Below, piece by piece: positions 17,146 through 26,473 of a DNA stretch of 64,000 nt. A program made the translations under genes and the position numbers. Each line of letters opens with the position of its first letter. Position 1 is the first letter of the stretch. Under the pieces are notes generated by a model that was given only the letters and a program-made list of their open reading frames with translations, did not search any database and was not told the origin of the DNA. The DNA is from Bacillota bacterium (lineage in GTDB: Bacteria; Bacillota; Clostridia; Lachnospirales; Lachnospiraceae): positions 580,593-644,592 of the forward strand of contig JAEYGZ010000039.1 in NCBI GenBank assembly GCA_023409535.1, given 5' to 3'.

Positions 17146-18519
17146 ATGGAATGTAAATTTGGAGAGGTGTTTAAGAGGTTAAGGCTCAATGAATATGACA
17201 TATATTATGATGCAGTCAGAAATATTGATCCACAGGCGATAAATATACCGCAGGGATATGAGGTTGAGCTATTTGCGTTTGGACTTGATGCTCCCATTGA
17301 TATGGTATTCTCGGAGGAAGGCGATCTGTACATCGCAGATTCCGGAATCAACTCGGGGAATCCAAGGATATTACGATTAACCAACGGCTTCTTTGAAATT
17401 GTTGCGCAGAATTTTGTCGCACCCATTACAGGTATCAACTATTTGGACGGAAACCTATATATCTCTCACAATGGGTATATCACTGTTTTACGAAGGAATG
17501 GAAGCAGGCAGGACATTGTATCAGGGCTGCCTTGTAATGGGGATTACGGTGCCAGTAATGTGGCTTTTGGTCCGGATGGCAAGATATATTTCGGGATTGG
17601 GACGGTTACAAATTCAGGAGTGGTTGGGGCTGATAATCTGTGGGTATTCAATCACCCTTTCCTGCACGATCAGCCGGCTGCCAGAATCGTGCTCCTGGGG
17701 CAGAATTTTGAGTCGGATAATATCATGGCTGCAGGGGAGGAAAGGATCTCTACCGGAGCCTTTTCCCCGTACGGAGTAAGCAATGAGCCCTATGAATTCA
17801 GAAAAGGGGTTCTGAATAAGGCATCCGGCAGTATTCTAAGGGCAAACAGGGACGGCACGGAATTAGAACTTGTTGCATGGGGCTTCCGTAATCCCATACG
17901 AATAGGCTTCGACCGGGAATACCGGCTTCTCACCGTTAACCGCAACTATGATGTTAGAGGCAGCAGGCCGATTGCAAATGCACCGGATGAATTTTATTAT
18001 GTTACGCCGGGGATTTGGCACGGATGGCCGGATTATGTGGCAGGCGAACCTGTAACCTCTCCGAGATTTCAGCCGGAGGGAGGCGTGCAGCCGCAATTTT
18101 TGCTGGCGTCGCATCCGAATATTCCTCCCAGACCGTTTTCTACCTTTCCGCCCCATTCCTCTCCTATGGGATTTGATATTAATTATGACAGGGAGTTTGG
18201 CCCAATTGGGGATATCTATTTTGCGGAGTACGGAAGCCTTGGAGCACAGACTATGGGACCGTCCGCTCCATATGCCGGCATCGGTCACAGAATTTCCAGA
18301 CTCAATGTAACGACCGGGGATATCGATACCTTTATCAGTAACAAAAACGGTCTTCCGGCATTGAATGTTCAGGATCCCGGATTTGGCAGACTGGTGGATG
18401 TCGTCTTTGGGCCGGACAGTGCAATGTATTTATTGGATATAGGCATAAGCGAGCCAAGCAATGTCAACCGTTATATTCCGAATACCGGTGTCATATGGAG
18501 AGTAAGCAGATCACCGTAA
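17146..18519 (+). CDS. Sorbosone/glucose dehydrogenase-like beta-propeller protein
   Basis: A 457-residue protein resembling the soluble PQQ glucose/sorbosone dehydrogenase (GSDH/YliI) propeller fold. Blade motifs recur: PIDMVFSEEGDLYIADSG, GASNVAFGPDGKIYFGIG, GFRNPIRIGFD, PMGFDINYDREFG, RLVDVVFGPDSAMYLLD. No signal peptide is seen, which is odd because most family members are exported, and PQQ enzymes are unexpected in a strict anaerobe, so a dehydrogenase function should not be assumed. The ribosome site is weak (CAGGA). It stands alone, with a shared hairpin separating it from a convergent LysR gene. Confidence 0.75.
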   Translation: MECKFGEVFKRLRLNEYDIYYDAVRNIDPQAINIPQGYEVELFAFGLDAPIDMVFSEEGDLYIADSGINSGNPRILRLTNGFFEIVAQNFVAPITGINYLDGNLYISHNGYITVLRRNGSRQDIVSGLPCNGDYGASNVAFGPDGKIYFGIGTVTNSGVVGADNLWVFNHPFLHDQPAARIVLLGQNFESDNIMAAGEERISTGAFSPYGVSNEPYEFRKGVLNKASGSILRANRDGTELELVAWGFRNPIRIGFDREYRLLTVNRNYDVRGSRPIANAPDEFYYVTPGIWHGWPDYVAGEPVTSPRFQPEGGVQPQFLLASHPNIPPRPFSTFPPHSSPMGFDINYDREFGPIGDIYFAEYGSLGAQTMGPSAPYAGIGHRISRLNVTTGDIDTFISNKNGLPALNVQDPGFGRLVDVVFGPDSAMYLLDIGISEPSNVNRYIPNTGVIWRVSRSP

Positions 18520-18526
18520 AATAGGA

Positions 18527-18575
18527 GAGCCGTTGTCCCACAGACGATCTGTTGATGGAACAACGGCTCATTATT
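18527..18575 (+). terminator. Bidirectional terminator between propeller gene and LysR gene
   Basis: GAGCCGTTGT (18527-18536) pairs with ACAACGGCTC (18560-18569), T/A-rich on both sides. Confidence 0.7.
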
Positions 18576-19459
18576 TATTGAATATTTTCTGTCAGGCTGT
18601 CGATGAAATACTTTGCTGCATCGGACATGGGAATATCATTATTATAGGCAGCCACTAACATACGTGCCGGAATATCCTGATCCGTATGGATGATTGCCAG
18701 CTCATCAAGCTCCTTCACACAAAAATCAGGAATAAAGGCGATACCGAGGCCGATTTTTGCCAGGTCAATGAGCAGGTCATTGCTGCTTAGCTCAATGTCA
18801 GGGACCAGATCCAGAGAATTCTCCAGGAATAAATTATGAAGAAACATGCTGGTGGTGGAGCGCTTGTCCAACATCAGGATGGGATGCTGCTGCAGCTGGG
18901 CCAGAGTGATCGGCCGGCCGGTTAAAGGGAAGGCTTCCCGGTTTGCAATAAAGATATCGTGAAACTCCTTCACAGGAAGGATCTGCATGGAATTATTCAG
19001 TGCCGAATTGGGTGAATTTGTTACAATCACATCCACATCATTGCGCTCCAGAAGTCCTGCGCACTGGAGTGAGGTTGCGTTTGTCACCTTGATATGAATA
19101 TTCGGATATTTTTTATGAAAATTATTGAGGTAGGGTACCAGATAGTAGCGGCATATGGTATCACTTGCACCAATTCTTAACTGAATTCCGCTTTTGGGAT
19201 CGGCGCAGAGCTGATTTTCACCCCGGCTGATGAGATTGATGGCAGGCTCGATATGCTTCAGGAGCAGCTCGCCCTCCTTCGTCAAAGCGACACGCTTCGT
19301 ACTGCGGATGAACAGGATTTGATTCAAACGCTTTTCCAGGGTCTTGATGGACTGGCTCACTGCTGATTGGGAGATGAACAGGGTTTCCGCCGCCTCAGAG
19401 AAACTCAGGCTCTTGGCGACATGATAGAAAACCTTATATAATTCATAATTGATATCCAT
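18575..19459 (-). CDS. LysR-family transcriptional regulator
   Basis: A 294-residue LysR protein: N-terminal winged helix with the family helix FSEAAETLFISQSAVSQSIK and RLNQILFIRS, followed by a two-lobed periplasmic-binding-like effector domain (IGASDTICRYYLVPYL and later GLGIAFIPDF). GAAAGG lies upstream of the ATG. It is divergent from purL with 240 bases between, so it may control itself or purL, but LysR genes often regulate distant targets and no TN11A box is obvious. Effector unknown. Confidence 0.9.
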   Translation of the reverse strand: MDINYELYKVFYHVAKSLSFSEAAETLFISQSAVSQSIKTLEKRLNQILFIRSTKRVALTKEGELLLKHIEPAINLISRGENQLCADPKSGIQLRIGASDTICRYYLVPYLNNFHKKYPNIHIKVTNATSLQCAGLLERNDVDVIVTNSPNSALNNSMQILPVKEFHDIFIANREAFPLTGRPITLAQLQQHPILMLDKRSTTSMFLHNLFLENSLDLVPDIELSSNDLLIDLAKIGLGIAFIPDFCVKELDELAIIHTDQDIPARMLVAAYNNDIPMSDAAKYFIDSLTENIQ

Positions 19460-19583
19460 AATAGTACCATACCTTTCAATAATTCACTAACGCCTATCTC
19501 TTTTCCAATGGCCCGTAGGTTCTTTGCGGGACTATTCACGCTTCTATTAGATAACCTTATAAAAGTCTTTACATATATTAATT

Positions 19584-19611
19584 TTGATTATAAGACATGC
19601 TATGCTATAAT
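19584..19611 (+). promoter_or_regulatory. purL promoter
   Basis: TTGATT (19584-19589), 16-base spacer, TATAAT (19606-19611). The 90-base leader to purL shows no purine riboswitch. Confidence 0.6.
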
Positions 19612-19699
19612 GCAAGTAATATTCAGGTCTGTAGTAATATCTGCTTGAAAATCAGGTGTCTTGAAGGCTTCGGCCATTTTAAGAAAGGTACGGTTATAT

Positions 19700-22600
19700 A
19701 TGAGTGACGTAAAGAGAATTTATGTTGAAAAGAGAGAACCATATGCAGTCAGAGCGAAGGAACTGCAGGCAGAGCTTCGCAGCTATCTGGGTATGACAGG
19801 ACTGGAAGCGGTGCGTGTTTTGATACGCTATGATATAGAGAATATCAGCGAGGAAACATATCAAAAATCCCTGGGTACGGTATTTTCGGAGCCTCCTTTG
19901 GATCTGCTGTATGAAGAGCAGTTCAAAGCGGGCGAGAACGACCGCATCTTTACTGTGGAATACCTTCCGGGACAATTTGACCAAAGAGCCGATTCTGCCG
20001 AGCAGTGTGTAAAATTATTAAATGAGAAGGAGCTGCCGGTAATCCAGTCGGCAACTACTTATGTTCTGAACGGCATCATAACGGAAGAGGAATTTGAACG
20101 CATCAAAGCTTACTGTATTAATCCGGTGGATTCACGGGAGGCACAGGAGCAAAAGCCGGCTACTCTGGTTACGGAATTTGAGGATCCGTCGGATGTTACA
20201 ATACTGCAGGGCTTTTGCCAATTGGAGGAAGACAGCCTTACTGCCCTTTATCAGTCCCTGAATCTAGCCATGACGATTCAAGATTTTAAGCATATACAGA
20301 ATTACTATCAATCAGAAGAGAAGCGGGATCCGTCCATGACGGAGATCCGTGTTCTGGATACCTATTGGTCCGATCATTGCCGTCACACAACCTTCCTCAC
20401 AGAGCTGAAGGATATTCAGATTGAAGAAGGTGATTATTCGGTACCGATTACAGCGGCTTATGACAGCTATCTTGCGGAGCGTGAGAAGCTATATGCGGGA
20501 CGCAGGGACAAGTATGTGTCACTGATGGATATCGCCTTACTTGCCATGAAGAAGCTGAAGGCTGACGGTAAGCTGGAGGACATGGAGGAATCGGAAGAGA
20601 TCAATGCCTGTTCTATTATTGTTCCCGTCCGGATCGACGGCAAGACGGAGGAGTGGCTGGTGTTCTTTAAAAATGAGACCCACAATCATCCCACAGAAAT
20701 TGAGCCCTTTGGCGGTGCGGCTACCTGTCTTGGCGGTGCAATCCGTGATCCCTTATCAGGAAGAGGTTATGTGTATCAGGCAATGCGTGTTACCGGCGCG
20801 TCTGATCCTACTGTTTCCGTGAAGGACACCTTGAAGGGTAAACTGGCGCAGAGAAAGATTTGTACCGGTGCAGCAGCCGGTTATAGCTCCTATGGTAATC
20901 AGATCGGTTTGGCAACCGGTCTTGTGGATGAGGTTTACCATCCGGATTACGTGGCAAAAAGGATGGAAATTGGTGCGGTAATGGGTGCAGCGCCCAGAAA
21001 GAATGTTATTCGTGAGACCTCTGATCCGGGCGATGTAATCATCCTGATGGGCGGAAGAACCGGGCGTGACGGCTGTGGCGGTGCTACAGGCTCCTCGAAA
21101 AGCCATACGACGGAATCTATCGTTAGCTGCGGAGCCGAGGTCCAGAAGGGGAATGCTCCCACAGAGCGTAAGCTTCAGAGGTTATTTCGCAGGGAAGAAG
21201 TAAGCAAACTGATTAAAAAGTGCAATGACTTTGGTGCGGGCGGTGTATCCGTAGCCATCGGAGAGCTGGCAGCAGGCCTTCGGATAGAGCTGGACCAGGT
21301 TCCGAAGAAATATGCAGGTCTTGACGGTACTGAACTGGCCATCTCTGAATCCCAGGAGAGAATGGCAGTGGTGGTTGATCCGGGAGATGCCCGCAGGATG
21401 CTTGCCTTTGCTGAGGAGGAGAATCTGGAGGCAGTGGTGGTAGCGAAAGTTACACAAGAGCCCAGACTGGTGATGAACTGGAGAGGCAGGGAGATCGTAA
21501 ATATCTCCAGAGCCTTTTTAGATACCAACGGTGCCCATCAGGAAGCTGCCGCCTATGTTACGGTTCCTTCGAAAGAGCAGAATTATCTGAAGAAGGGTAC
21601 GATTGATACGAAAGGTGATGTCAAAGAAAGCTGGTTGAAGGCATTATCCGCTCTGAATGTATGCTCCAAGAAGGGGCTGGTGGAGATGTTCGACAGCTCC
21701 ATCGGTGCAGCGACCGTAACCATGCCTTACGGCGGTAAATATCAGCTGTCACCGATTCAGACCATGACGGCAAAGCTGCCCGTGCTTCATGGGGAAAGCG
21801 ATATTGTTTCCATGATGAGCTATGGCTTTGATCCTTATCTGTCCAGCTGGTCCCCTTTTCACGGCTCCGTATACGCAGTGCTGTCCTCTGTTGCCAAGAT
21901 CGTGGCAGCCGGAGGTGACCATACAAAGATCCGTTTTACCTTCCAGGAGTTCTTCCGTAAGCTGGGGAATGATCCGAAGCGCTGGGGGGAACCTTTTGTA
22001 GCACTCCTTGGTGCCTATGATGCACAGCTAAAGCTAGGGCTTCCCTCCATCGGAGGTAAGGATAGTATGTCTGGAAGCTTCAATGACATTGATGTTCCTC
22101 CGACACTGGTTTCCTTTGCGGTAGACATCGCAAAGAGCGGAGATATTATTACAACCGAGCTGAAGAAGCCTGGTAATACACTGATTAGAATTAAGATCAA
22201 AAAAGACGCTTATGACCTTCCGGACTATATGCAGACCACCAAAGCCTATGAGAAGATCACAGAGCTCATGAGAACCGGAGCTGTTGCTTCCGCATTTGCA
22301 GTAGGCTTTGGAGGGATTGCGGAAGCAGTCAGTAAGATGGCCTTTGGCAATAAGTTCGGTGTTAAATTGAACGGTGGGCTTAGCAAAGAGGAATTATTCC
22401 TTCCCGGCTATGGAGATATTATTGCGGAGCTTGCCATAGGTAATGGGAATGCCAATGATACGGGAAGAAGCAGAGCCGGTGGTGAGAATGATCTCTCAGA
22501 GATAATTGACAGCACATTAAAGGAAGCCGGTTTTTCTGCGGAAGAGTATCATCTTGTCGGTACAGTTATTACAGAACAGAAGTTTACCTATCATGATGTG

Positions 22601-23542
22601 AGCATCACCATGGAGGAAGCATTAACAGCCTGGACAGAGACGCTGGAGAGAGTATATCCCACCCGCTCCGGGCAGGAAGCAAAGGTCTTAGCGTCAGAGC
22701 TTTATGATGCTAAGAAAATCTATATTGCCAAGAATAAGGTTGCACAACCCAAGGTGTTCATCCCGGTCTTCCCCGGAACGAACTGCGAGTATGACTCCTT
22801 AAGAGCCTTCCGGGCAGCAGGGGCTGAAGTGGATACGGTTGTATTTAAGAACCTGACTGCGGAGAATATTACGGAATCGGTGGATGCATTCACGAAAGGA
22901 ATAAAGAATGCACAGATACTCATGTTCCCCGGTGGTTTTTCCGCCGGTGATGAGCCTGACGGTTCCGGTAAATTTATTGCAACAGCCTTTCGCAATGAGA
23001 AGATAAAAGAGGCTGTCAGTGAGCTTTTGAATATAAGGGACGGACTTGCACTTGGTATCTGCAACGGCTTCCAGGCGTTGATTAAGCTGGGGCTGGTACC
23101 ATATGGAGAGATTACACCTCAGAAGGAGGATTCTCCTACCCTTGCAATGAATAATATCGGACGTCATATCTCCAAATCCGTATATACCAAAGTAGTTACC
23201 AACAAATCTCCCTGGTTGATGAGGGCAGAGCTTGGCGGTGTATACTCAATACCGGCATCTCACGGAGAAGGCAGATTTGTAGCCAGTGAGGCATGGATTA
23301 AGAAATTACTTGAGAATGGGCAGGTTGCAACCCAGTATGTGGATGTGGACGGCAATCCCACCATGGAAGAAGAATTTAATCCCAATGGTTCTTATTGTGC
23401 AATTGAGGGAATCACCAGCCCTGACGGAAGAGTGCTTGGTAAGATGACCCACTCGGAACGCCGCGGCTTGGGAGTGGCAATCAACATTACCGGTAACCAG
23501 AATCAGTATATCTTTGAATCCGGTGTTGCCTATTTTAAATAG
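19700..23542 (+). CDS. purL: Phosphoribosylformylglycinamidine synthase, large single-chain type
   Basis: A 1,280-residue enzyme of de novo purine synthesis that makes FGAM from FGAR, glutamine and ATP. The N-terminal PurS-like domain, two AIRS-type halves (FKNETHNHPTEIEPFGG, GCGGATGSSKS, later GGKDSMSGSF) and a C-terminal glutamine amidotransferase (nucleophile Cys in LGICNGFQAL; His and Glu in ASHGEGRF) are all on one chain. That fused form occurs in Proteobacteria, eukaryotes and many Clostridia, in contrast to the split PurS/Q/L of Bacillus. AAGAAAGG precedes the ATG at 19700. It stands alone with its own promoter and a 22-bp terminator, away from other pur genes. Confidence 0.96.
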   Translation: MSDVKRIYVEKREPYAVRAKELQAELRSYLGMTGLEAVRVLIRYDIENISEETYQKSLGTVFSEPPLDLLYEEQFKAGENDRIFTVEYLPGQFDQRADSAEQCVKLLNEKELPVIQSATTYVLNGIITEEEFERIKAYCINPVDSREAQEQKPATLVTEFEDPSDVTILQGFCQLEEDSLTALYQSLNLAMTIQDFKHIQNYYQSEEKRDPSMTEIRVLDTYWSDHCRHTTFLTELKDIQIEEGDYSVPITAAYDSYLAEREKLYAGRRDKYVSLMDIALLAMKKLKADGKLEDMEESEEINACSIIVPVRIDGKTEEWLVFFKNETHNHPTEIEPFGGAATCLGGAIRDPLSGRGYVYQAMRVTGASDPTVSVKDTLKGKLAQRKICTGAAAGYSSYGNQIGLATGLVDEVYHPDYVAKRMEIGAVMGAAPRKNVIRETSDPGDVIILMGGRTGRDGCGGATGSSKSHTTESIVSCGAEVQKGNAPTERKLQRLFRREEVSKLIKKCNDFGAGGVSVAIGELAAGLRIELDQVPKKYAGLDGTELAISESQERMAVVVDPGDARRMLAFAEEENLEAVVVAKVTQEPRLVMNWRGREIVNISRAFLDTNGAHQEAAAYVTVPSKEQNYLKKGTIDTKGDVKESWLKALSALNVCSKKGLVEMFDSSIGAATVTMPYGGKYQLSPIQTMTAKLPVLHGESDIVSMMSYGFDPYLSSWSPFHGSVYAVLSSVAKIVAAGGDHTKIRFTFQEFFRKLGNDPKRWGEPFVALLGAYDAQLKLGLPSIGGKDSMSGSFNDIDVPPTLVSFAVDIAKSGDIITTELKKPGNTLIRIKIKKDAYDLPDYMQTTKAYEKITELMRTGAVASAFAVGFGGIAEAVSKMAFGNKFGVKLNGGLSKEELFLPGYGDIIAELAIGNGNANDTGRSRAGGENDLSEIIDSTLKEAGFSAEEYHLVGTVITEQKFTYHDVSITMEEALTAWTETLERVYPTRSGQEAKVLASELYDAKKIYIAKNKVAQPKVFIPVFPGTNCEYDSLRAFRAAGAEVDTVVFKNLTAENITESVDAFTKGIKNAQILMFPGGFSAGDEPDGSGKFIATAFRNEKIKEAVSELLNIRDGLALGICNGFQALIKLGLVPYGEITPQKEDSPTLAMNNIGRHISKSVYTKVVTNKSPWLMRAELGGVYSIPASHGEGRFVASEAWIKKLLENGQVATQYVDVDGNPTMEEEFNPNGSYCAIEGITSPDGRVLGKMTHSERRGLGVAINITGNQNQYIFESGVAYFK

Positions 23543-23548
23543 CAGGCA

Positions 23549-23600
23549 GGAAAGAAGGGAACTGTAAAAGGCATCACGCTTTTACAGTTCCCTTCTTTCC
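23549..23600 (+). terminator. Very strong bidirectional terminator after purL
   Basis: A 22-base perfect inverted repeat (23549-23570 with 23579-23600; arm begins GGAAAGAAGGGAACTG) with an eight-base loop. It separates purL from the convergent GNAT gene. Confidence 0.85.
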
Positions 23601-23620
23601 TTCATGGGCAAGGCTGGTTT

Positions 23621-24175
23621 TTATAAATATAAATCCATAATCAGCTCGTCATAGTATTTGTCATTGACAAAGAAAAAATCTCTATGGACTCCCATCTGCC
23701 GGAAGCCGAATTTTTCATAAAGCCTGATGGCATTCATATTATCTGCCTTTACTCCGAGACTGATGTTTTGTATGGTCTGATGCTCCCGGGCATATTGAAG
23801 CAATTCCTCCATCATTGCACTTCCGACACCGATGTTCCAGTATTCCTTCTTTACAGAGATCGCCAATTCACTGTTATGTGCAGTGCGCTTTCTGCCATAA
23901 CCTCTGATTTCTGCAATACTCACGAGCCTGTCACCGATTACGCCGAGGAGCATTGATGTATTCACATCAGAGTTGACCTTCTCGATATGCTCTGCTTCTT
24001 TTTCCACGGTCAGGTAGAACTCGTCCTTCCCAAAGAGGAGATTGTCACTTTCTCCGCCGACGGTATTCAGATAATTGATCATTGCACAGGCATCCTCGGC
24101 AACGGGGTTGCGTATAACCAGCTTTTCGCCGTTTTTTAGTGTTGTCTCATTGATAATTCTCATCTGTGAACTCAT
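23621..24175 (-). CDS. GNAT-family N-acetyltransferase
   Basis: A 184-residue GNAT protein. The acetyl-CoA loop reads VKKEYWNIGVGSAMMEELL and the C-terminal motif NAIRLYEKFGF is typical of the RimI/RimL-like and spermidine/aminoacyl acetyltransferases. The substrate is unknown. AAAGGAG precedes the ATG. Monocistronic, facing purL. Confidence 0.85.
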   Translation of the reverse strand: MSSQMRIINETTLKNGEKLVIRNPVAEDACAMINYLNTVGGESDNLLFGKDEFYLTVEKEAEHIEKVNSDVNTSMLLGVIGDRLVSIAEIRGYGRKRTAHNSELAISVKKEYWNIGVGSAMMEELLQYAREHQTIQNISLGVKADNMNAIRLYEKFGFRQMGVHRDFFFVNDKYYDELIMDLYL

Positions 24176-24503
24176 TTTTTCTCTCCTTTACTCCTGTTTT
24201 TACATTGTCATGGGCCTTTGGTTCTCCTCTGCTAAAGCTGGACCAAAGCATGAGTAATGGTGTTTTTGATCTGTCCGCAGAAGTCTTCCTGTATTCATAG
24301 TTTGTGCCTTTCTTTAGGGACAGGCTTTTCAAGAGTATTCTTGAAAGGCGGTATTTTCCAATTCTGGCTATAGCTCATTATATCAGTTTCCTAAGAGATT
24401 TACAAATACATACATCAGAAAAAATTGTTCTAAGAACAGTAAATTGTTCTCATCCGGCAATATTGTTTCAAGGTCAGGCTCCATAAGCAGCATTGACTTA
24501 TCA
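24176..24503. other. Intergenic stretch without a convincing gene
   Basis: About 330 bases between the GNAT gene and the terminator of the sigma-factor operon. I see one small inverted repeat (CTTTTCAAGAGTATTCTTGAAAG near 24328) and no coding pattern; the short leftward open frame at 24383-24592 crosses the operon terminator and is unlikely to be real. Confidence 0.5.
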
Positions 24504-24543
24504 CATAAAAACAGCAGCTGAAAAGCTTGCCTTTCAGCTGCTG
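24504..24543 (-). terminator. Terminator of the ECF sigma operon
   Basis: CAGCAGCTGAAAAG (24512-24525) pairs with CTTTCAGCTGCTG (24531-24543); on the minus strand it is followed by TTTTTATG. Confidence 0.8.
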
Positions 24544-24603
24544 ATGTGTGTAAACAGAGACACATTATCATAATGATGTGTCCTATCAGCACATTAATCC
24601 GTT

Positions 24604-24903
24604 CTAATAGATTCTTAAATTATAAATTGCTGTTGTCATGCAAAAGTCAACCACCGCCATACCCATGGCGAAAAAAGACAGAATTACAATCAGAACAAAT
24701 GCAGTCTTATCGTAAACCAATTGCTTTTGCTTTACATTTGCCAGAAGGATTTCGCCCCCCAAGGCAATGAATATGATCGGCCACAATCGAAAGATTACCT
24801 CATAGGATAGTCCCGTAAGAAACAGCTTAAGTAAAAACAATATACCGAAGATGACCAACATGGTTCCAAGGGTAATAGTACCGACTCTGTGCGTTTTCTC
24901 CAT
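24604..24903 (-). CDS. Small three-helix membrane protein of the sigma operon
   Basis: A 99-residue protein with three hydrophobic segments (about 8-28, 36-55 and 68-90) and short charged links. The pattern GTITLGTMLVIFGILFLLK and a LWPIIFIALGGEIL segment resemble the membrane part of LiaF/LiaI-type envelope-stress proteins; this is a likeness, not a proof. Its ATG overlaps the stop of the gene before it by one base (TAATG), and AAAGGAGG lies upstream, so it is translationally coupled and last in the operon. Confidence 0.75.
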   Translation of the reverse strand: MEKTHRVGTITLGTMLVIFGILFLLKLFLTGLSYEVIFRLWPIIFIALGGEILLANVKQKQLVYDKTAFVLIVILSFFAMGMAVVDFCMTTAIYNLRIY

Positions 24904-25463
24904 TACAGCAGACCTCCTTTGTCTTCCAGAAGCTTATCCTTCTCAAGCTCATCCAGATCCTTCTTCTTCCCTCTGATCAGGTGAATACCCAAAGCGATAA
25001 TGGCAGCGCTTACGAACAGCTGAGGAATAAATCTTCCGAAGGCTCTGATCATACTTGCCAGATAATCCGGAAGGGCATATCTGATCAGGTCATACATATT
25101 GTTCCACAGGATAGTCACACCGATTACGATCAATACCACAGCAAGTACCGATCTATACTTGGTATGAACTAAGTGCGCTTTCTCCTTGGCAAAGTCAGGC
25201 AATATGACATATTCATCCTCCATTGCATAAAATTCATCGTCCGGCATGGACCGAAGATTAAGTGTATCAAAGAAAGCATAAAACCAGATAATGGGCATTG
25301 CCGCCAGCATTGGACCCATATTCAGCCAGGCGGACAGAAATATTACGATTGCGAAAATGGACATCAGACTAAGGCCGCGTTTCATAAATCCCATATACAT
25401 TTGCCCGGCGCCGGGGATCATAGAAAAACAAAAGGTTAGAAAACTACTTTTCTTTCTTATCAT
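24903..25463 (-). CDS. TM2-like membrane protein of the sigma operon
   Basis: A 186-residue protein with an N-terminal TM2-like pair of helices including the pattern PGAGQMYMGFMKRGL, a soluble acidic middle, two further hydrophobic segments near 105-120 and 145-165, and a charged C-terminal tail. The start has GGAGG eight to nine bases upstream inside the end of the anti-sigma gene, which it overlaps by 20 bases. It is probably controlled by the ECF sigma factor of the same operon; the role is unknown. Confidence 0.78.
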   Translation of the reverse strand: MIRKKSSFLTFCFSMIPGAGQMYMGFMKRGLSLMSIFAIVIFLSAWLNMGPMLAAMPIIWFYAFFDTLNLRSMPDDEFYAMEDEYVILPDFAKEKAHLVHTKYRSVLAVVLIVIGVTILWNNMYDLIRYALPDYLASMIRAFGRFIPQLFVSAAIIALGIHLIRGKKKDLDELEKDKLLEDKGGLL

Positions 25464-25965
25464 TCTTTATTACCTCCATATGAATAATGTTATTCGAAAA
25501 ATCCTGCATGGAATCACTTAATTTATACATTTTATCTCTTAGTGCATCGGAAAGGGAGAAGTGCTCCTCCGCTGAAAAAGGGCCCTCATGTAATCCAGGG
25601 TTCTCCGGCTGTGTTGTACCGGAGTCCGGCAGGTAGGATGCATTCATTGTTAATATCAGCATGAGCAGTGCGGCAACGGTCGCTGTTGTGACCTTCAGGC
25701 TGTAGAAGAACAGCTGCATCCGCTTTGAGGTTTCCCGGGCCTTTATTGCAAGCTGAACCTCGGGTCTTCTTGTTGCTGTCAATATGTTATCTTTTAAATC
25801 TCTGGGGGCCGGGAGCATTACTTCTGAGAGATAAGCTTCCAGGCGGTCGGCACAGTGGTTACAGGAGCCAATATGGGCAAGGAATTTCAGGGTATCGTCA
25901 GGTGTCATTTTATCCTGCGCAAAATCCAGAAATTCCTCTTCTAAGATATGTTGCTTGTCATTCAT
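25444..25965 (-). CDS. Zinc-finger (ZAS) anti-sigma factor
   Basis: A 173-residue membrane protein. The N-terminal cytoplasmic part has the ZAS motif HIGSCNHC (His-x3-Cys-x2-Cys), which in this family binds zinc and holds the sigma factor. One membrane helix lies near residues 87-107, then an extracytoplasmic tail of about 65 residues. The ATG overlaps the end of the sigma gene by eight bases (ATGAATGA), a typical sigma/anti-sigma coupling. The signal sensed is unknown; the two membrane proteins after it may take part. Confidence 0.88.
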   Translation of the reverse strand: MNDKQHILEEEFLDFAQDKMTPDDTLKFLAHIGSCNHCADRLEAYLSEVMLPAPRDLKDNILTATRRPEVQLAIKARETSKRMQLFFYSLKVTTATVAALLMLILTMNASYLPDSGTTQPENPGLHEGPFSAEEHFSLSDALRDKMYKLSDSMQDFSNNIIHMEVIKNDKKEK

Positions 25966-26473
25966 TTACGATTGCCCCCTTTCGATAGGTCTTTTGCAGC
26001 ATTGCCCTCGCCCGGTAGATCTGGGTTTGAACGGTTTTAATATTCTTACCGGTGTTTTGTGCTATTTCAGCTGCTGATAATTCCCGGTAAAAATAATCCA
26101 GTGCTATTTCTCGGTACGGTGATTTTAAATGATTGCATCGTTCGGATAATTGTCTTTTCATCTCCAGCTCCAATACATTTTCCTCGGGAGAAGGCTCCTT
26201 ATTCTTCTGGGTCAGGAAATATTCCTCCTCGGTGGGAATGCTTTGCCGATCGGATTTTTTAATGAAGTCCAGGCATTTGTTGGTAGCAATCCTGCAAAGC
26301 CAGGCTTTTTCGTATTGACGGTCGAAGGTGGAAAGGTGCTTGTAGGCGGAGAGGAAGGTTTCCTGGGCGAGATCTTCGGCGTCAAAATAATCTTTTACGA
26401 TCTTATAACAGACGGAGAATATTAAGTTTTGATACGTATCGATCAGATGTTCATAGTACTGCTCGTTGTTAAT
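25958..26473 (-). CDS. ECF RNA polymerase sigma factor with a non-standard start codon
   Basis: Reading the minus strand gives an intact sigma factor: region 2 (TYQNLIFSVCYKIVKD, then DAEDLAQETFLSAYKHL), a linker, and region 4 (LKSPYREIALDYFYRELS and AEIAQNTGKNIKTVQTQIYRAR). There is no ATG, GTG or TTG in frame before region 2; the next TTG (26173) would delete region 2 entirely. Upstream is a strong AGGGAGG (26482-26488), and eight bases after its GGAGG core comes ATT at 26471-26473, which I take as the start (171 residues). ATA at 26474 and a CTG farther upstream are the alternatives. An ATT start is known for infC and allows self-limiting translation. A sequencing error is also possible. 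Confidence 0.8.
   Translation of the reverse strand: MNNEQYYEHLIDTYQNLIFSVCYKIVKDYFDAEDLAQETFLSAYKHLSTFDRQYEKAWLCRIATNKCLDFIKKSDRQSIPTEEEYFLTQKNKEPSPEENVLELEMKRQLSERCNHLKSPYREIALDYFYRELSAAEIAQNTGKNIKTVQTQIYRARAMLQKTYRKGAIVNE

Noticed and set aside
19612..19699. Purine riboswitch before purL
   Set aside because: The leader lacks the conserved purine aptamer loops and is too short.
24383..24592. Leftward 69-codon open frame
   Set aside because: It crosses the hairpin terminator of the sigma operon and has no ribosome site.
25958..26173. A 71-residue region-4-only sigma protein starting at TTG 26173
   Set aside because: The same frame upstream encodes a full region 2 with good family motifs, so the short version is an artefact of start-codon choice.
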